A stretch of DNA of 64,000 bases from Globisporangium splendens (Eukaryota > Oomycota > Peronosporomycetes > Pythiales > Pythiaceae): contig VFIW01000021.1 of NCBI GenBank assembly GCA_006386115.1, forward strand, positions 186,001 through 250,000, written 5' to 3'. The notes beneath the pieces are model-generated. The model had not been told where the DNA came from and ran no database searches. It saw only the letters and a list, made by a program, of their open reading frames with translations. The position numbers and the translations under genes were made by a program. Positions 1-13,850 of this stretch are shown piece by piece (the first letter of the stretch is position 1; each line of letters starts with the position of its first letter).

Positions 1-51
1 GCAGCAGTACCGACCAACCTTAGCGGATTTTTGCCTTGCTGTATACTTTTT

Positions 52-2162
52 TCATGCGTCCATAATAGACTCGAATGGGAACCAACCTACTCTGCTACTG
101 CTATTGCGAGTGTGGTCATCTGACGACACAATCGATCCGTGAGCCCACAGACAACCGTCTCGCCATTCCGAAGCTGTGACGTGCACCACGTCGCCTTCTT
201 GCACGCTCAGCTCGTTCTCCTGACCTGCCACGTGTGCCCTCTTGACGACAGTGTTGGCACTCGACGTGATCCACTCGATGTATGTGCACGGGACCAGCCA
301 ACAGCAATCGCGGTATCATCGGTATCGTCATCGTGTTGCTTGGTCCGCAGTCGTCCTCGCCACCATCCAGACGATCGCATCTCTAACACCTCCAGCGTGT
401 CGCCTTCAGCCATCGAGAGCCCGTTCGGATCCGCGGAAGCGTAATCTGCAATGGCGCGAACTGTGCCAAGTACTTGGAACCGTGGTTCTTCCTCCTTCTT
501 CTCTTCGGTGCTGAAACTACCAGTCGCCGACAAACTTCCGTCGTTGTCGTCGTCGCTACTGCTGGAGTACGTGGTCGATGGCTCGTTGTCGTCGTCAGAA
601 GAAAGGGAATTGCGAGATGCTGCACTGTGTGGGGATCCGGAGTCCGACGAGAATGACGCGCACGACGAGGCTTCGTCGTCGCTGGCATCTTCTTGCGGTG
701 CTACTTCTGTGATTGCGGCGGCGCTCTCGACTTGACGTTCCGATCGAGACGACACGTTCACTTGAGCAGTGTGAGGTGAATCTTCTCTCGAGTCAACTAT
801 GGCGGCATTCTCCACTGCCTCATCCGAATTCGATGGCACAACGCCCACCTCTTCTTGAGCACCCTGTGGCGGGACTGCTTTAGCGTCGCCTAAGTCATCG
901 CCATTCAGCGTTCTAGCAGACGGAGCGGTATGTGTGGGAATCGGAGCTTCGAGATATGTGCTGCTGCTATCTGGAAACAAAAATGCTTCCTGTTCTGTAG
1001 GAAGGTCACTGGCTACCGAGCCCCACATGGATGTGCTGGGTGGACTAGAGTCAAACGACCACCCGATTGAGTTGCATCCCAAGACAAAAAGCAGCAGCAA
1101 AGATAGAGCACCTCGCGGTTTCTAGCGCGTGCTGCTGCTGCACTCCAGCGACACCGTAGTCCTCAGGGGTAGCAGTCTCCATTTTCTTCTTGGCAGTGCC
1201 AAAGTCTGCGATCTTGATGCGTCCGTCGTCCGCCAGCAGCAAGTTGGCGCATTTCAAGTCGCGATGTGCGATGCCCATTGCATGCAAGTACTGCACGCCG
1301 CACAGCGTCTGCTGGATATACGAGCGGATCGTGGACTCGTGGAACGGGCCAAACTCCTTCAGTAATCTATGCAAGTAAAGCACATGCGTCAGCGGAATGG
1401 GAAAGAAATGCGTCACGTGAGTGAAAAAGAAACGACGCGTGGGGTATGTGTACTTGCTTAAGGAGCCTGCGTGGATGTATTCCATAAAGATATGCGCCGT
1501 CGGTCCACCGCATTCTATCCGTTGTTCCATACGCAGCACAAATACAAGCGTCATGGTATTTGAGAGATGTATCGACCCAGATCCACACACAATTGCGCTG
1601 TGCGCCTACCGCATCCGATGTACTGGACGATATTCGGATGCGCAAACTCCGCGAGGAGGCTCGTCTCGCGCTGGATCTGCTGGCGACTGAGCGCGCGCTG
1701 GATCGAGAGCGACGACATGTCGTTCCCCTGCTCCAGCTCCTCCTGGATGTAGATCTGCTTCACAGCAAACTGCTCACCGCTACGCATAATGGGTATGTGC
1801 AAGGCTCGCTGTGACGGCAAACAGATACCACACACACACAATCACATGGAGACAGCCATCACTGCTCACCCGGGATACGCAGCGCCAAGTACACCGTGCC
1901 GAAGCGTCCGCTGCCGATCGCAGGTCCTCGCTGCCACACCAGCGTTCTAGGCGGCAAATCCAATATGCACACAGATGCATCGTGCAACTCATGTGTTGAA
2001 GTCAGCTATCGAGCGCCTTGTCCACATTCCCTGCACGTGTGCACAGCAACGCAGACATGCGCATATGAAGACGGCAGCGTACTCACCCGCGAGAAGCGCG
2101 ATCTGCAGCTCTGGCGGCGCCGTCGCATGGCTGGAGGAAGTCACGTGGTGTCCATGTGACAT
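52..2162 (-). CDS. MEKK/STE11-like protein kinase, C-lobe missing, with tandem C-terminal SH3 domains
   Basis: Exons that phase-match are 1870..1946, 1610..1804, 1454..1514, 1112..1366 and 52..1044 on the minus strand. They encode a glycine loop (GSGRFGTVYLA), the ATP lysine (FAVKQ), a helix-C glutamate (QRETSLL), the HPNIVQYIG block, the catalytic loop HRDLKCANLLL and DFGTAKK. These are MEKK-type features, so the expected role is a MAP3K-like cytosolic signalling kinase. After DFG only about 25 residues follow. No APE motif or C-lobe is visible; an acidic, Ser-rich linker of about 200 residues leads into two SH3 domains (first around VRAIADYASADPNGLSMAEG; the second ends VGWFPFESIMDA at the stop, 52-54). 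A one-base frame break near 294 interrupts the first SH3. A first exon starting MSHGHHV (2162) is likely, but its splice to 1946 does not phase-match, so the start is uncertain. The protein could be a pseudokinase adaptor or a damaged gene. Confidence 0.75.
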
Positions 2163-4264
<2,102 letters not shown>

Positions 4265-4832
4265 GTTGCCTTTTAATGTCGCTTGCCGCGTTCGAGTGCC
4301 GTTAGTAAGAGAAAGAAAGAGTGGAGTTTGGTGACAAGGGAATGCGATTGACCTGCTTCTCCCAGACAGTTAGGGGAGGAAACCGGTGACTTTCGCTTGT
4401 TGTCTCCATGATTTGTGCATGTAACTAAATATTGCCTTGCCTTGCGTATATGTCCTTGCTTCTTCATTGGCTTTGAGTTGTCCATAACTGATGGACGCTT
4501 GTGAAAATGCAACGTTCTGACCACGACTGCATGCACACATTGAAGCAACGACAAAGCACATGATCCAAATGCCGACACATGCACGCGCACCATGTACGCT
4601 GATTGTTCGTTTATATATATTGAATGGTTGTCGCCTTCTCTCTCTCTCTCATTTGTTTGTTTCTATGTAAAAATGGACGTCGCGTGCGCCAGAGCCGCAA
4701 AATCAGAGCTTGTTTGTTCTACCCAAATCAAAATGTAGCGTTCTTGGTCGTGTCTGCAAGACACACACACAATCACTACACACTCTGGTGCACAAGCACA
4801 CGCTCACATGAAGCCCATCAGCGCGCTCATGC
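4265..4832. other. convergent intergenic spacer
   Basis: This holds the 3' regions of the reductoisomerase and LETM1 genes. It contains a short AT stretch and a CT-rich run near 4615-4650. I see no gene here. Confidence 0.5.
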
Positions 4833-7410
4833 TCAGTTCTTGCGGCTGCTCGTGCGCTTGAGCGTGGACTTGGCGGCCGCGTCGGTCGCATCGGCGCTCT
4901 CTGGCGTCGCTGCTGCTGCTGGCGCCGCTTGGTCGAGCGAGATCTGGCCCGTGACTTCCAACAGCTCCCGGCACTTTTGGATCCACGCCACGAGCTCTTC
5001 GACTTGGACTGCAACCATTAAACACACACAAAACAACACGATTAGGTCATCATCCACTTGCTACACAAACACATTCGCACAGATACGTACTCCGTCCGTC
5101 CTTGTCTTCATCGATCTGCGCGATGAGCCAGTCGACGTCTTCTTCCGTGTTGGCCTTACGCAGGATCGTCATGACGGCGTTGCGCAGCTCCTCAGCGCTC
5201 AAGACACCGTCGCTATCGCGATCGAGCACGTACAGTCGGTCGCCGACATCGCGGTCGACCTTGTCCAACTCGACCTCCAAGTTCGAGAGCATCGTCTCGA
5301 GCTTCTTCATCATGCGGCCCGCGGTCTTGTTCTCCTTCGACTGCGCGCCGATGCGGCCCGCGGCCAACAGACCCTCGACGTCCATCTCCGACTTGTTCTG
5401 CTTCATCTGGTCCACGGCTTGACGCTCCTTCTCGACGATCGACTTGAACGCGAGCGACTCAAGCGCGCTCAACTCCTCGAGGCTCACAATCGCTTCCACG
5501 GTCTTCACTGAAGCGGCGGCGGCAGGTGCAGCACCATCGACTGGAGCAGCAGTCGCAGTTGGTTCCACTGGCGTCACAGGGGCAGCAACAGTGGTCGCAG
5601 CAGCATCAGCCGTGCTCACCACAACGACTGGTTCCGACGCTGGAGAACTGCTGAAGATGACGTCGGGCTCGACGACCTCGACTTGCTCCTTCGCCTTGGC
5701 TTCAGCCACAGCGGCGGCGGCGGCTTCGTCGTCGGCCTTCTTCTTCGCATCCGCACGGAACTTCTCTTCGTCGGCAATCATCTCGTTCTGGTATCGGATA
5801 CTCTCGAGCTTGAGCTCGCGCATCTGCAGGCTTTCCTTGCTCGACGACGCGGCAGCCAACGCGACTTCCGTCACGACCTCTTCGTCCATGGACGACATCG
5901 ACGTCGCAAGCGCGGCTTCAGGGCTGTCCATCGCCGTGATGTTGAGCGCGCGTGACATGATCAGCAGCGACGCCGGCACATTCTTGTTGATCGACAGATC
6001 CAGCCACTGCTTCATCTGACGCACGTACCCGGCCTTGGTCAACCCGGTGGCACGCATGCCACGCTCCATGCACGCCTGCTGGAGCTCTTCCTTGTCCAGC
6101 GAGTCGAGTCCTTCCCAGATGATATCCTGGTCGTCCTTCTTGAGCTGACGCACCTTGTTGCGCAACTGGAATCGCAAAAAGTTGTCGTTGCCGTAGTGCT
6201 GCACGCCCATGTAGCGACACATGGCGACAAGCTGCGGACGCGAGATGTTGTCGAGCATCAATTCATCGTTGAACATCGTCGCGACCTTGAGCGTCTCTTC
6301 CGACGTGAGCGGCTCACCGCGTTGCGCACGCTCGACAAAGTCCATGACTTCGCGCGCCGTGGCCTTGCGTTCCTCGGTCACGCCCTCCGTGTCACGGGTA
6401 TCCTGCATGACTTCCTTGACTGTTTCTTGAAGGAACTCGGCCAACGAGACACGCAATTGCAGTTGGCGCTTCATGTCTTCTTCGCGCTGGAACGAGTCCT
6501 TGTACGTGCTCGGCAGCATGTTCGGGAAGATCTTGAGCGCCACGGGCAGCAGCAGTTCCATGAACGGCACGATCAAAAAGAACGAGAACGGCACCAGACG
6601 CAGCAGATCCGCGACCGTGCGCTGCAATTGCTTGCGCTCACGACGCGAGAGCGCATTTCCGCGCACGAGACGGCGCAGGATACGCGTCGACGTACTCACA
6701 TCAGCGTACAGCAACTTCGTGCCGAGCCAGTAGTGTTTGAGCTCAGCCTTGATCTTGTCCTTCGTCTTGGCCCACCACGCCTTCACAGCCGCTGGATCCT
6801 TAATGATCAGCGCAATGCCGCGCGCGAGAGCCTTGGCGCCATCGACCGTGAGCTGTGGCACGCGCTTGATCAGCGACACGGCCTGCTCTGACACCTTCGG
6901 GATCTGTTCATCAAGGTTCTCAATGCGGATCAGTCGTCGCTCACCTCCTTTCTCCAGTGCACTCTCGAGCTTCTCTTCCTGAGCCTTGATCTTACTGCGC
7001 CGACGACGCGCCGCCGCGATCTTCTTCTTCGCAGCTGGATCCGTTACGCTCGACGACGAGCTGCTGCTAGGCGCACCCAGCGGCGAGGACGTGAAGGTAC
7101 GCACAGAGATGCCTCCAAGCGGGAGCATGATCGACGCATCACGGTACAATCGCGTGCGCTGGTGGATTTGCAGCGAAGGCTGCTGAGCGCCGCTGGTGGC
7201 GTCGAGCCACGGGAAGAGCGCGGCGGGCGTGGCCGTGCTCTTGCGGCGCTTATCGTGCGAGTCGAACACAGAGGACGCGCAGAACACGCTGACGTCCTTG
7301 CGCAGCAGCAACGGGTGCGGCGGCTGATACTGGTGGTGGCGTGTGTGTGCGGCGGAGCGCATCAGCGAGCGCTGGGAGCGCGCGGCATTGCGCATGCTCG
7401 AGCGCAACAT
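4833..7410 (-). CDS. LETM1: LETM1-family mitochondrial inner-membrane protein with C-terminal EF-hands
   Basis: Two exons (5091..7410 and 4833..5017) join in phase across an 82-nt intron and give 834 residues. LETM1 proteins control mitochondrial K+/H+ (or Ca2+/H+) exchange and cristae volume. The start MLRSSMRNAARSQ at 7410 gives an Arg/Ser-rich presequence. The LETM1 core contains one transmembrane segment near residue 270 (LVPFSFFLIVPFMELLLPVA) followed by the conserved LPSTYKDSF block. Two EF-hand loops lie near residues 727 and 770 (DRDSDGVLSAEE; DEDKDGRIQVEE). The intron splits the second loop, and correct splicing restores it, which confirms the junction. An Ala/Val-rich low-complexity stretch lies between the core and the EF-hands. 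Confidence 0.95.
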
Positions 7411-8212
7411 GGCTGGAATGCTGCTGGTGCGGAAATGATGCGAGTCTGTGGCTCGCTCGAAGACCCAGCAGCTACGGTTCAGAAAATAGAAGAGCGGACC
7501 GGTCCCACTTCGAGACCGTAATATCAATAGGTGCGCAAGACGACTGTCTCAAAGACAGACCTGTGAGAGTTGGTACGGAGCGACGTCATCATGGTTTGTA
7601 TTTTGGAAACGAACTCACAATCATTCCAATGAGAGGAGCAATCACTCCTGGGATGCCAGTCAAGGTGATCGATCGTTTGTAGTGTCGGAACAATGATGGA
7701 TGGATGGGTGACAGGGACACGTCTGCACAGAATGTCGATGCTTACTGCACTGAAGGCTACACATGTAGCTAAGGTGTCCTCAGTCCGCACCCTATATACT
7801 CGAACCAGCTTCCTCCCATCACGAAGGCACACAGCACATTTATTCACGCACAAGCACACCCACACTACCTGCCCTCAACACCTTGGAACCTTCGCATGGA
7901 GTGGGTTTTCATAGACTGCAGTCGCTCCACGTCTTGGATTGCATGGTAGATCATCCAGCCATTCCCAAAGTGCATGCACTTTGCGCATGCTTGTTCCCTC
8001 TATGCAAGACCAGCTCGCACCTCTATACTTGACACTCCACACTACTGTTTTAAGGTAGCCAACCAAACAATACTACCATCAAATTAAAAAGTGCAGAGGG
8101 TACGCGTATCTGAGAAAAATCAACGTGATGTTTTTATTGGCTTGGGAGCTGCTCCTGTTAAATCCTGTTAAACAGCGAACACACTTCGCAGACGCACTTC
8201 TCGCAGGCAACA
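7411..8212. other. divergent intergenic region
   Basis: This 0.8 kb separates the LETM1 start (-) from the PHP gene start (+). Open frames here are short and without family features. It should hold both promoters, but I recognise no Inr/FPR match. Confidence 0.45.
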
Positions 8213-10044
8213 ATGGTGAGTGCGTCGGCGAGCGGCAAGAAAAAGAAGAAGGTGAAGAAGAGCGCCAAGCGCAAGCCCGTGAACCTGCAGTCCAACTTCA
8301 ACCGTAAGTGCATCAGCGCCAGCTCAGGTACCGCGACTGGCGCGGCCGCCGGCATGACGAGCCCCAACAAGCACGCGTCGATAAGTGCCGACATGTTTCC
8401 TACCAACCATAATGACGACTCTGGTCATCATCACCACAACCGTAATGACGCTCGTGATGACACAGGTGACTGCTCCTGCGGTGACTTCCATCTGCACAGG
8501 TGCACATGCTATGTATATGCTGCTGTTGTGGTTCTCGTGTCCTGCGAGTAGATGTACTTCGTTACCCGACTTGCTCTGCTTGTCTTTTGCCTGGTGTTCA
8601 TCTCACAGTATCTGCAGCGATGGAAAGCTGAAGCCGAGCGAGGTGATTGAGAAGGCTGCCGCGAACGGCGTCACGTACATGTCGCTCACGGACCACGACA
8701 CGATGGCAGGTGTCGCTGAAGCCATGGAGACCGCGAAGCGACTCGATGTGCTGGTGTTCCCAGGCGTGGAGATCAGTGCCGAGGTGAAAGGAGGCGAGAA
8801 TTTGCATATTCTCGGGTACTTTTACCCAGGCTCGAATAGCGTGGAGCTAGAGGCGCAACTGGAGAAGATCCGAACAGGACGACACAAGCGAGGCAAGGGT
8901 ATGCTGAGCAAACTGGTGCGTTGCTGGCTAGAGTCTTGGTTTGCGTGCGTCGTCCCCCACATTTTTGAGAGTTTTATGTTCACATGTCTTTCCTTTTCTT
9001 CCTAGGCTTCGATGGGCATCAAGTTAGAGTGGGACCGCGTGCTGGAGATCGCCGGTGAAGCAGCGCCTGGACGGCCGCACGTCGCGCAAGCGCTGGTCGA
9101 AGGAGGCTTTGTCCCCACCTTTCGAGAAGCGTTCAATCGGTATTTGCACAACAATGGCCCTGCCTACGTCGAGGTATGCATGATCAATGAGATGAGCTGC
9201 GCTTGCACATGCAAGTGCTCATTGTATATACGTCCGTCGCTCGTGTAGGGCGAGCACTTTCCTCCAGAAGAAGCCATCAAGCTCATTGCGAGCGCCGGTG
9301 GAGTCTCGGTGCTCGCACACCCATGGTGCTGTAAAGTGAGTGTTTGCGAAATTTGCAGCTATTTGTTCGATGTTTTCAGCGCATGCATATACACGTTGCT
9401 CAACGATTCTACGGTTTATTTCCCCACAGAACCCCCTCACGCTAGTGCCAGAACTGGCAAAGCTAGGCATCCAGGTACTATTTCCCTCTTTCTCGTGGCT
9501 GAATGCGCTTCATGCTGTTGAGCTCACTGGATCTGGGTTGCATTGCAGGGCATTGAAGTCTATCACGATATATCGAAAATCGATACCTACGGCTATTTAG
9601 CGACCGAGTCCGGACTGTTAAAGGTATGCAACGCTCGATTTATCTTTTCGATTGGTGGAGAGAGATCACGTGAATGATCGGATTTGCGCGTATCTGCAGA
9701 TGGGTGGCTCGGATTTCCACGGCATTGATCCAAACACGGAATGCGCTCCCGGCGGGATCCCGTTCCCGCGAAAGCAAGTCGAGACCTTCCTCGCACACGC
9801 GAAAGGCGTCTGGGAGCGTCCACTGACCGAGCGCCTGCGTGCAGTGATCGACACGGCAAAGCAGCTCAAGCAGCAGCAGCAAATCGATGTCAACGCGCAA
9901 GAAAACGTCGAGGAGCTGCTCATTTGGCGAGAGCAGCTGGACATGGCTCAGCAAACGTGCGCGGCCCTCGGAGCTGAGCTCGAGGTGCTCGAGGGCGAAA
10001 GCAGCACGAGTCAGTACCGAACACTGCGCGTTCGCGTCTCGTAG
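8213..10044 (+). CDS. PHP-domain metal-dependent phosphoesterase (TrpH/YciV-like)
   Basis: Eight phase-matched exons (8213..8303, 8466..8499, 8609..8915, 9006..9173, 9249..9335, 9430..9474, 9549..9623, 9700..10044) give 383 residues. The tiny second exon plus the third assemble the diagnostic PHP motif DFHLHSICSDGKLKP. SLTDHDT, FPGVEIS, LGYF, GRPHVAQALV, VLAHP and GGSDFHG follow; these His and Asp residues bind a trinuclear metal site. Bacterial relatives act as 3',5'-nucleotide bisphosphatase or 5'-3' exonuclease, so hydrolysis of short RNA or pAp is a reasonable inference. A Lys-rich N-terminus (SGKKKKKVKKSAKRK) could direct nuclear localisation or RNA binding. The C-terminus is a coiled-coil-like Gln/Glu stretch. 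Confidence 0.9.
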
Positions 10045-10433
10045 AGTTCGCATCGTGTGCCTGTATCGCAGCGTTGGGTCCTCATCTTGCCCAACGCAAT
10101 TTTCTTCATCATAGACGAATCTCCTTTTACCCCGCTGTGTTTGCCCCACAAATTTTCCCCATAAGTAAAAGTTGCATTCACGGTGCTTTTCATAGTACTA
10201 AACTGTATGAGGTACCAATCTGCTAAAATGTGGAAGCATTCTTGTGCCACCATTTGGCAAATGTTCCTACATATGAAGAAAGTAGCGACAGATAGGAATA
10301 CATTCCACATTGCATAAACATAAAAAGAAATAGTCTGTACGGTGGATCACTCATACAAAATTAACGAAACCAACGCGAATCATGTTCTCATTTTCCATAC
10401 ACACACATTTTGAAGAAAACGGAGCCAAAAGAG
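10045..10433. other. intergenic, AT-rich
   Basis: This is noticeably AT-rich relative to the flanking coding DNA, with no convincing reading frame. It holds the promoter element listed at 10386. Confidence 0.45.
10386..10401 (+). promoter_or_regulatory. probable oomycete Inr/FPR-like core promoter
   Basis: TCTCATTTTCCATACA matches the Inr half and the start of the FPR half (TCATTYYNCAW) but lacks the final T run. It lies 32 nt upstream of the ATG at 10434, similar to the reductoisomerase promoter spacing. Confidence 0.5.
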
Positions 10434-13400
10434 ATGGCGGCGGCATCTGCTTCTCCGTGGACGTTGCGCAGCCAGTTGCCGTGGCCCGCGGTGCGCGGCG
10501 CATCACTCTGGTCGCAGTTCATGTCTGCAGGCGGCGGTGATGATGATGACGCCGATTTCGCCCCGCACGGCTTTGCGCATTACGACGTGGAGCTCTGCGA
10601 GCCGAGCGCCGGCCACATCGCGCTCGTGCTCGCGCGGAAACCGGTGTCCACGACAGGCACAGGGACACCCGTGGTGTCGCCAGCCGAGAATGGCGCTACT
10701 GTAGCTGCATCCCCATTGAAGGCGCGACGCGACTCGGCACCGCGGGCAAGTGTCCCAGTCCACACGGCGACTGCATCCGCGATCTCCCCGCGCGTCGTGT
10801 TCGTCGTGGATGCGATCCCTCCGCGTCGGAAGGCGGCAAGCCCCGCACCGCGCCTCCAACAGCGAGGCCGCTCGACTCCGTCGTTGCACTCGCTTTCGCC
10901 CGTGAGCGTGAGCAGCACGATCAGCAGCAGCAACGGCACGCTCGCGAGTGAGGCGACAACTACGAGTGCTAATGTTAACACTGCTACGACCAGTGCGATC
11001 CATCCTGGCATTCTTCAAGCGCAAGACGTGGACGAGATGGAGCTGATTGACGAACTCTTTGCGGCACCGAAAGTGGGAAAAGAAGGCTGCATCGCGGCCA
11101 AGGCACCTATTCTGTGCGCGCGCTTTGACTGCAAGGTGGTCGCGATCAAGTTCATGCGCGGCCACAGCCACGCCTCCTCGTCCAGTAGTCAAGGTCATCT
11201 GTCCCAACATCGCGCCAGCAACAACAACAATTCGTCAACGCTGCGCTGCGTCGTGGCGCTGGAAGACGGCATGGCGTACTTGTGGGAATGGGGTGCCGAT
11301 CTGCACCAATGGACATTCCTCAACAGCTTTTGCTTTTTGGAGAACCCGAACTTGAAGTGGACCAAGCCTGTGGCCGCATTCACGGCGACCGACATGACGT
11401 GGCACGGCGAGACGACCGAGTTCGCTTGGTGGTCCATGGAGTCCAAGCAGGAGCCCAAGTTGTGTCTTCGCAAGATCCAGTACGAGCAGGAGACCAACAC
11501 GTTCCGCACGGAGATCACGATCGGGAATCCATTTTCGCTCCAATGCGCTGACGTGACGGACCTGAAGAGCTCCAAGCTAGGGCTCTGGATCGTGACCAAA
11601 TCCTCGGGCGTGCACTTTCGCAGCGCGTCGTCCTTGTGCACGCTTTCTCTGAACTGGCGAACGGTGCTAGGCGGTGTCCACGATTCAGAATCGACCGCCA
11701 ACGCAGCCATGAACGACCCAGCAACCCAGTTGCTCGTGCGGTTGCATAACGTGACAGGTGAATTGCTCGTGCTCGTTCGTGCGACTGGCGTCGTTCACCT
11801 GGTCACGCCGAACGGCCAGACGCAAGGATTGCGATCCAAACAGCTGACGACGCTGTCGCCGTGGTCGTCCACGTTGGGTGACCGCGTGTTGCATATGGTG
11901 GGCCATCGTCATTTGGTTTTTGCGCTGACGCACGAGAAACTGCTCGCGTTCGGCTACCTCACGGGCGAGAAGCTGGCGTCCATCGCGTTGCCGGGTGAAC
12001 CTCAGCCCGCCACTAATGTTGCTTCGACGACGACGACTGCCAACACGAAGCTTCAACTGTGGACGATCACAGGCGCAGCGAGCGCGGTGGGATTATGGAG
12101 TTCCAACGGGTTCTGGTTCATCCACACGCCGAGCGCAAAGGACATTGGCCGTGCCAACAATGCTGCTACTGGTGTTACGAATATCACGAATAGCGGCACC
12201 ATGGAGCCAACGAATCCGAAAGCTGCCTTCGAGTCGCTGACGGGGTATGGCGAGAGCGTCAAGTTTGACAGCGCACTGTACGCGCTGGAAATCCTGGAAA
12301 AGGCAGCGACCTCGCTGGACTCGTGCGACCAAAAAGCTTGGCAGCGCGCGTACCAGGCGATCTCGAGCCCGGCGTTGCTGCTCGCGATCGTCGCCGACCA
12401 GAACGCACCGGATCAGTTGCTGGACGAACTCTCGCGATTGGTGACGGCAGTGTACCAAGCGGCTCACGACATCATGGTCACGGGACGGTTCACGCCGTCG
12501 CCTTTGGACCTAACAAGCAGCTCGAGAAAGGCTGCGAGTGGCGACAATGTCGTGGCTGCGCAGCGGTTGACGTCTGCAAATATCGAAGCGCTGCATCATC
12601 TCTCGAACTGGGTGCTGCTTGCAAAACGCAAGATCACGCGACTGCAGACCAGCGTGTATTTCAAAGGCCGACACCACCTGCGACCGAGAGCCGTGAGCGC
12701 GCTGACGACGGCACCAGGCAACTTTGGCGGGGTCTCGTCTCAATTCAGCCCGCTTGAGGCCAGCGATCCGAACTTCCGCCTCAGTCGCAAGCTGCGCCCC
12801 ATGAGCTCGCTGCGGTTCGCGTCTGGAAGCAGCTCCCTGCACCACGGGCAGCAATGGCTGGCTCAGCTCGAATCCTTTTTGCTCGACGGAGTCACATTCA
12901 AGAAAACGCACCAGAAACCAACGCTAAACCCAGTAAATGCTGATAATGACAGCGAAAACCCAGCTTCATCGATTGTCCCGAGCCACTTGCTGTTCCACGA
13001 AGAGCGGCGTCTAGAGGATTACCGAAGCTCGAACTCGTCTTTCTCCAAGCACATGTACTTCGAGTCCATGAGTCGCTTGTATCTGCTCCATGAACCCGAG
13101 TCGTTGCTCGCCTTCGTGAACTGCGTCGTCCAGTATTGTCCGCGCATGTTTTCACTCTCGGGCGTGAAGCAAGTGTCTCGCACGCACGCTGAACGAGCAC
13201 TGACGCTGTTCCCGCCGATGCAGTTCTTTATTGACAAGCTCGAGCACGAGCGACGCCACTGGAAGCAGCTTCACGGAGTGAATAACAGTTCTTCTGCTGC
13301 AGGTCATGGCCAGAGCGAGAAAGTGAAGAAGCAACAGCGCCAAGCAGACATCGGGCTCGCGCTCGCCAAGGACTCTGTGCTCGCGTACGCCGATCTATTG

Positions 13401-13850
13401 TGGCAATGCGGCGACTTCCTCGAAGCAACTCGCGCGCTGCTTCAATGCGACTTGTACGAGCAGTGCAAGGAGAAGCTCTTGACGCATCGTCCTTCATTCG
13501 AGGGTATCGTTACGGAAAAGGAACAGACCGTGATGCAACAAAAGCGGGAGCAGGAAGCCCAACAGCAGGCCGTGAGTGGCGCAGTGTACTTCAGTTTACT
13601 CGAGTACTGCGTCAAGCACCGAGACGTCGAGGAGCTTCAGTCGTTGCTGACCCTGAAACCTGCTCATATGAGTGCTCTGCACGTGCTGCGCGCGCTTCGC
13701 AGCTACTTGCCACAGCAATCGAAAGCGGCGACGACGGCGACGACGACGACGACCGTGTCTCCGCACTTTACGGTCGGCAAGTTGCGGCCCGTGCTTCTCG
13801 CACTTTTGAAACAGCAGCGAACAGAAGCAGCAGTGGAAGTCGTTGGGTAG
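10434..13850 (+). CDS. large conserved-looking protein, beta-propeller-like then helical solenoid, function unassigned
   Basis: A single open exon of 1138 residues starts at MAAASASPWTLRSQ, the first in-frame ATG. Residues 1-200 are partly disordered (Ala/Ser/Thr-rich). The next ~350 residues have repeated short beta-strand-like blocks with Trp-Glu pairs (DGMAYLWEWGADLHQW), like a degenerate WD or propeller fold. The C-terminal half is helical (YALEILEKAATSLDSCDQKAWQRAYQ; ALLQCDLYEQCKEKLL), resembling a TPR or clathrin-type solenoid. That order is typical of vesicle-coat and tethering subunits such as HPS, VPS or nucleoporin-like proteins, but I cannot assign a family. The CDS is convergent with dynein. 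A donor-like GTAGG lies at the stop, so a further small exon is possible. Confidence 0.8.
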   Translation: MAAASASPWTLRSQLPWPAVRGASLWSQFMSAGGGDDDDADFAPHGFAHYDVELCEPSAGHIALVLARKPVSTTGTGTPVVSPAENGATVAASPLKARRDSAPRASVPVHTATASAISPRVVFVVDAIPPRRKAASPAPRLQQRGRSTPSLHSLSPVSVSSTISSSNGTLASEATTTSANVNTATTSAIHPGILQAQDVDEMELIDELFAAPKVGKEGCIAAKAPILCARFDCKVVAIKFMRGHSHASSSSSQGHLSQHRASNNNNSSTLRCVVALEDGMAYLWEWGADLHQWTFLNSFCFLENPNLKWTKPVAAFTATDMTWHGETTEFAWWSMESKQEPKLCLRKIQYEQETNTFRTEITIGNPFSLQCADVTDLKSSKLGLWIVTKSSGVHFRSASSLCTLSLNWRTVLGGVHDSESTANAAMNDPATQLLVRLHNVTGELLVLVRATGVVHLVTPNGQTQGLRSKQLTTLSPWSSTLGDRVLHMVGHRHLVFALTHEKLLAFGYLTGEKLASIALPGEPQPATNVASTTTTANTKLQLWTITGAASAVGLWSSNGFWFIHTPSAKDIGRANNAATGVTNITNSGTMEPTNPKAAFESLTGYGESVKFDSALYALEILEKAATSLDSCDQKAWQRAYQAISSPALLLAIVADQNAPDQLLDELSRLVTAVYQAAHDIMVTGRFTPSPLDLTSSSRKAASGDNVVAAQRLTSANIEALHHLSNWVLLAKRKITRLQTSVYFKGRHHLRPRAVSALTTAPGNFGGVSSQFSPLEASDPNFRLSRKLRPMSSLRFASGSSSLHHGQQWLAQLESFLLDGVTFKKTHQKPTLNPVNADNDSENPASSIVPSHLLFHEERRLEDYRSSNSSFSKHMYFESMSRLYLLHEPESLLAFVNCVVQYCPRMFSLSGVKQVSRTHAERALTLFPPMQFFIDKLEHERRHWKQLHGVNNSSSAAGHGQSEKVKKQQRQADIGLALAKDSVLAYADLLWQCGDFLEATRALLQCDLYEQCKEKLLTHRPSFEGIVTEKEQTVMQQKREQEAQQQAVSGAVYFSLLEYCVKHRDVEELQSLLTLKPAHMSALHVLRALRSYLPQQSKAATTATTTTTVSPHFTVGKLRPVLLALLKQQRTEAAVEVVG

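Noticed and set aside
4624..7521. Several plus-strand open frames over LETM1
   Set aside because: They lie antisense to the well-supported LETM1 exons and have low-complexity Ser/Ala or Arg/His composition.
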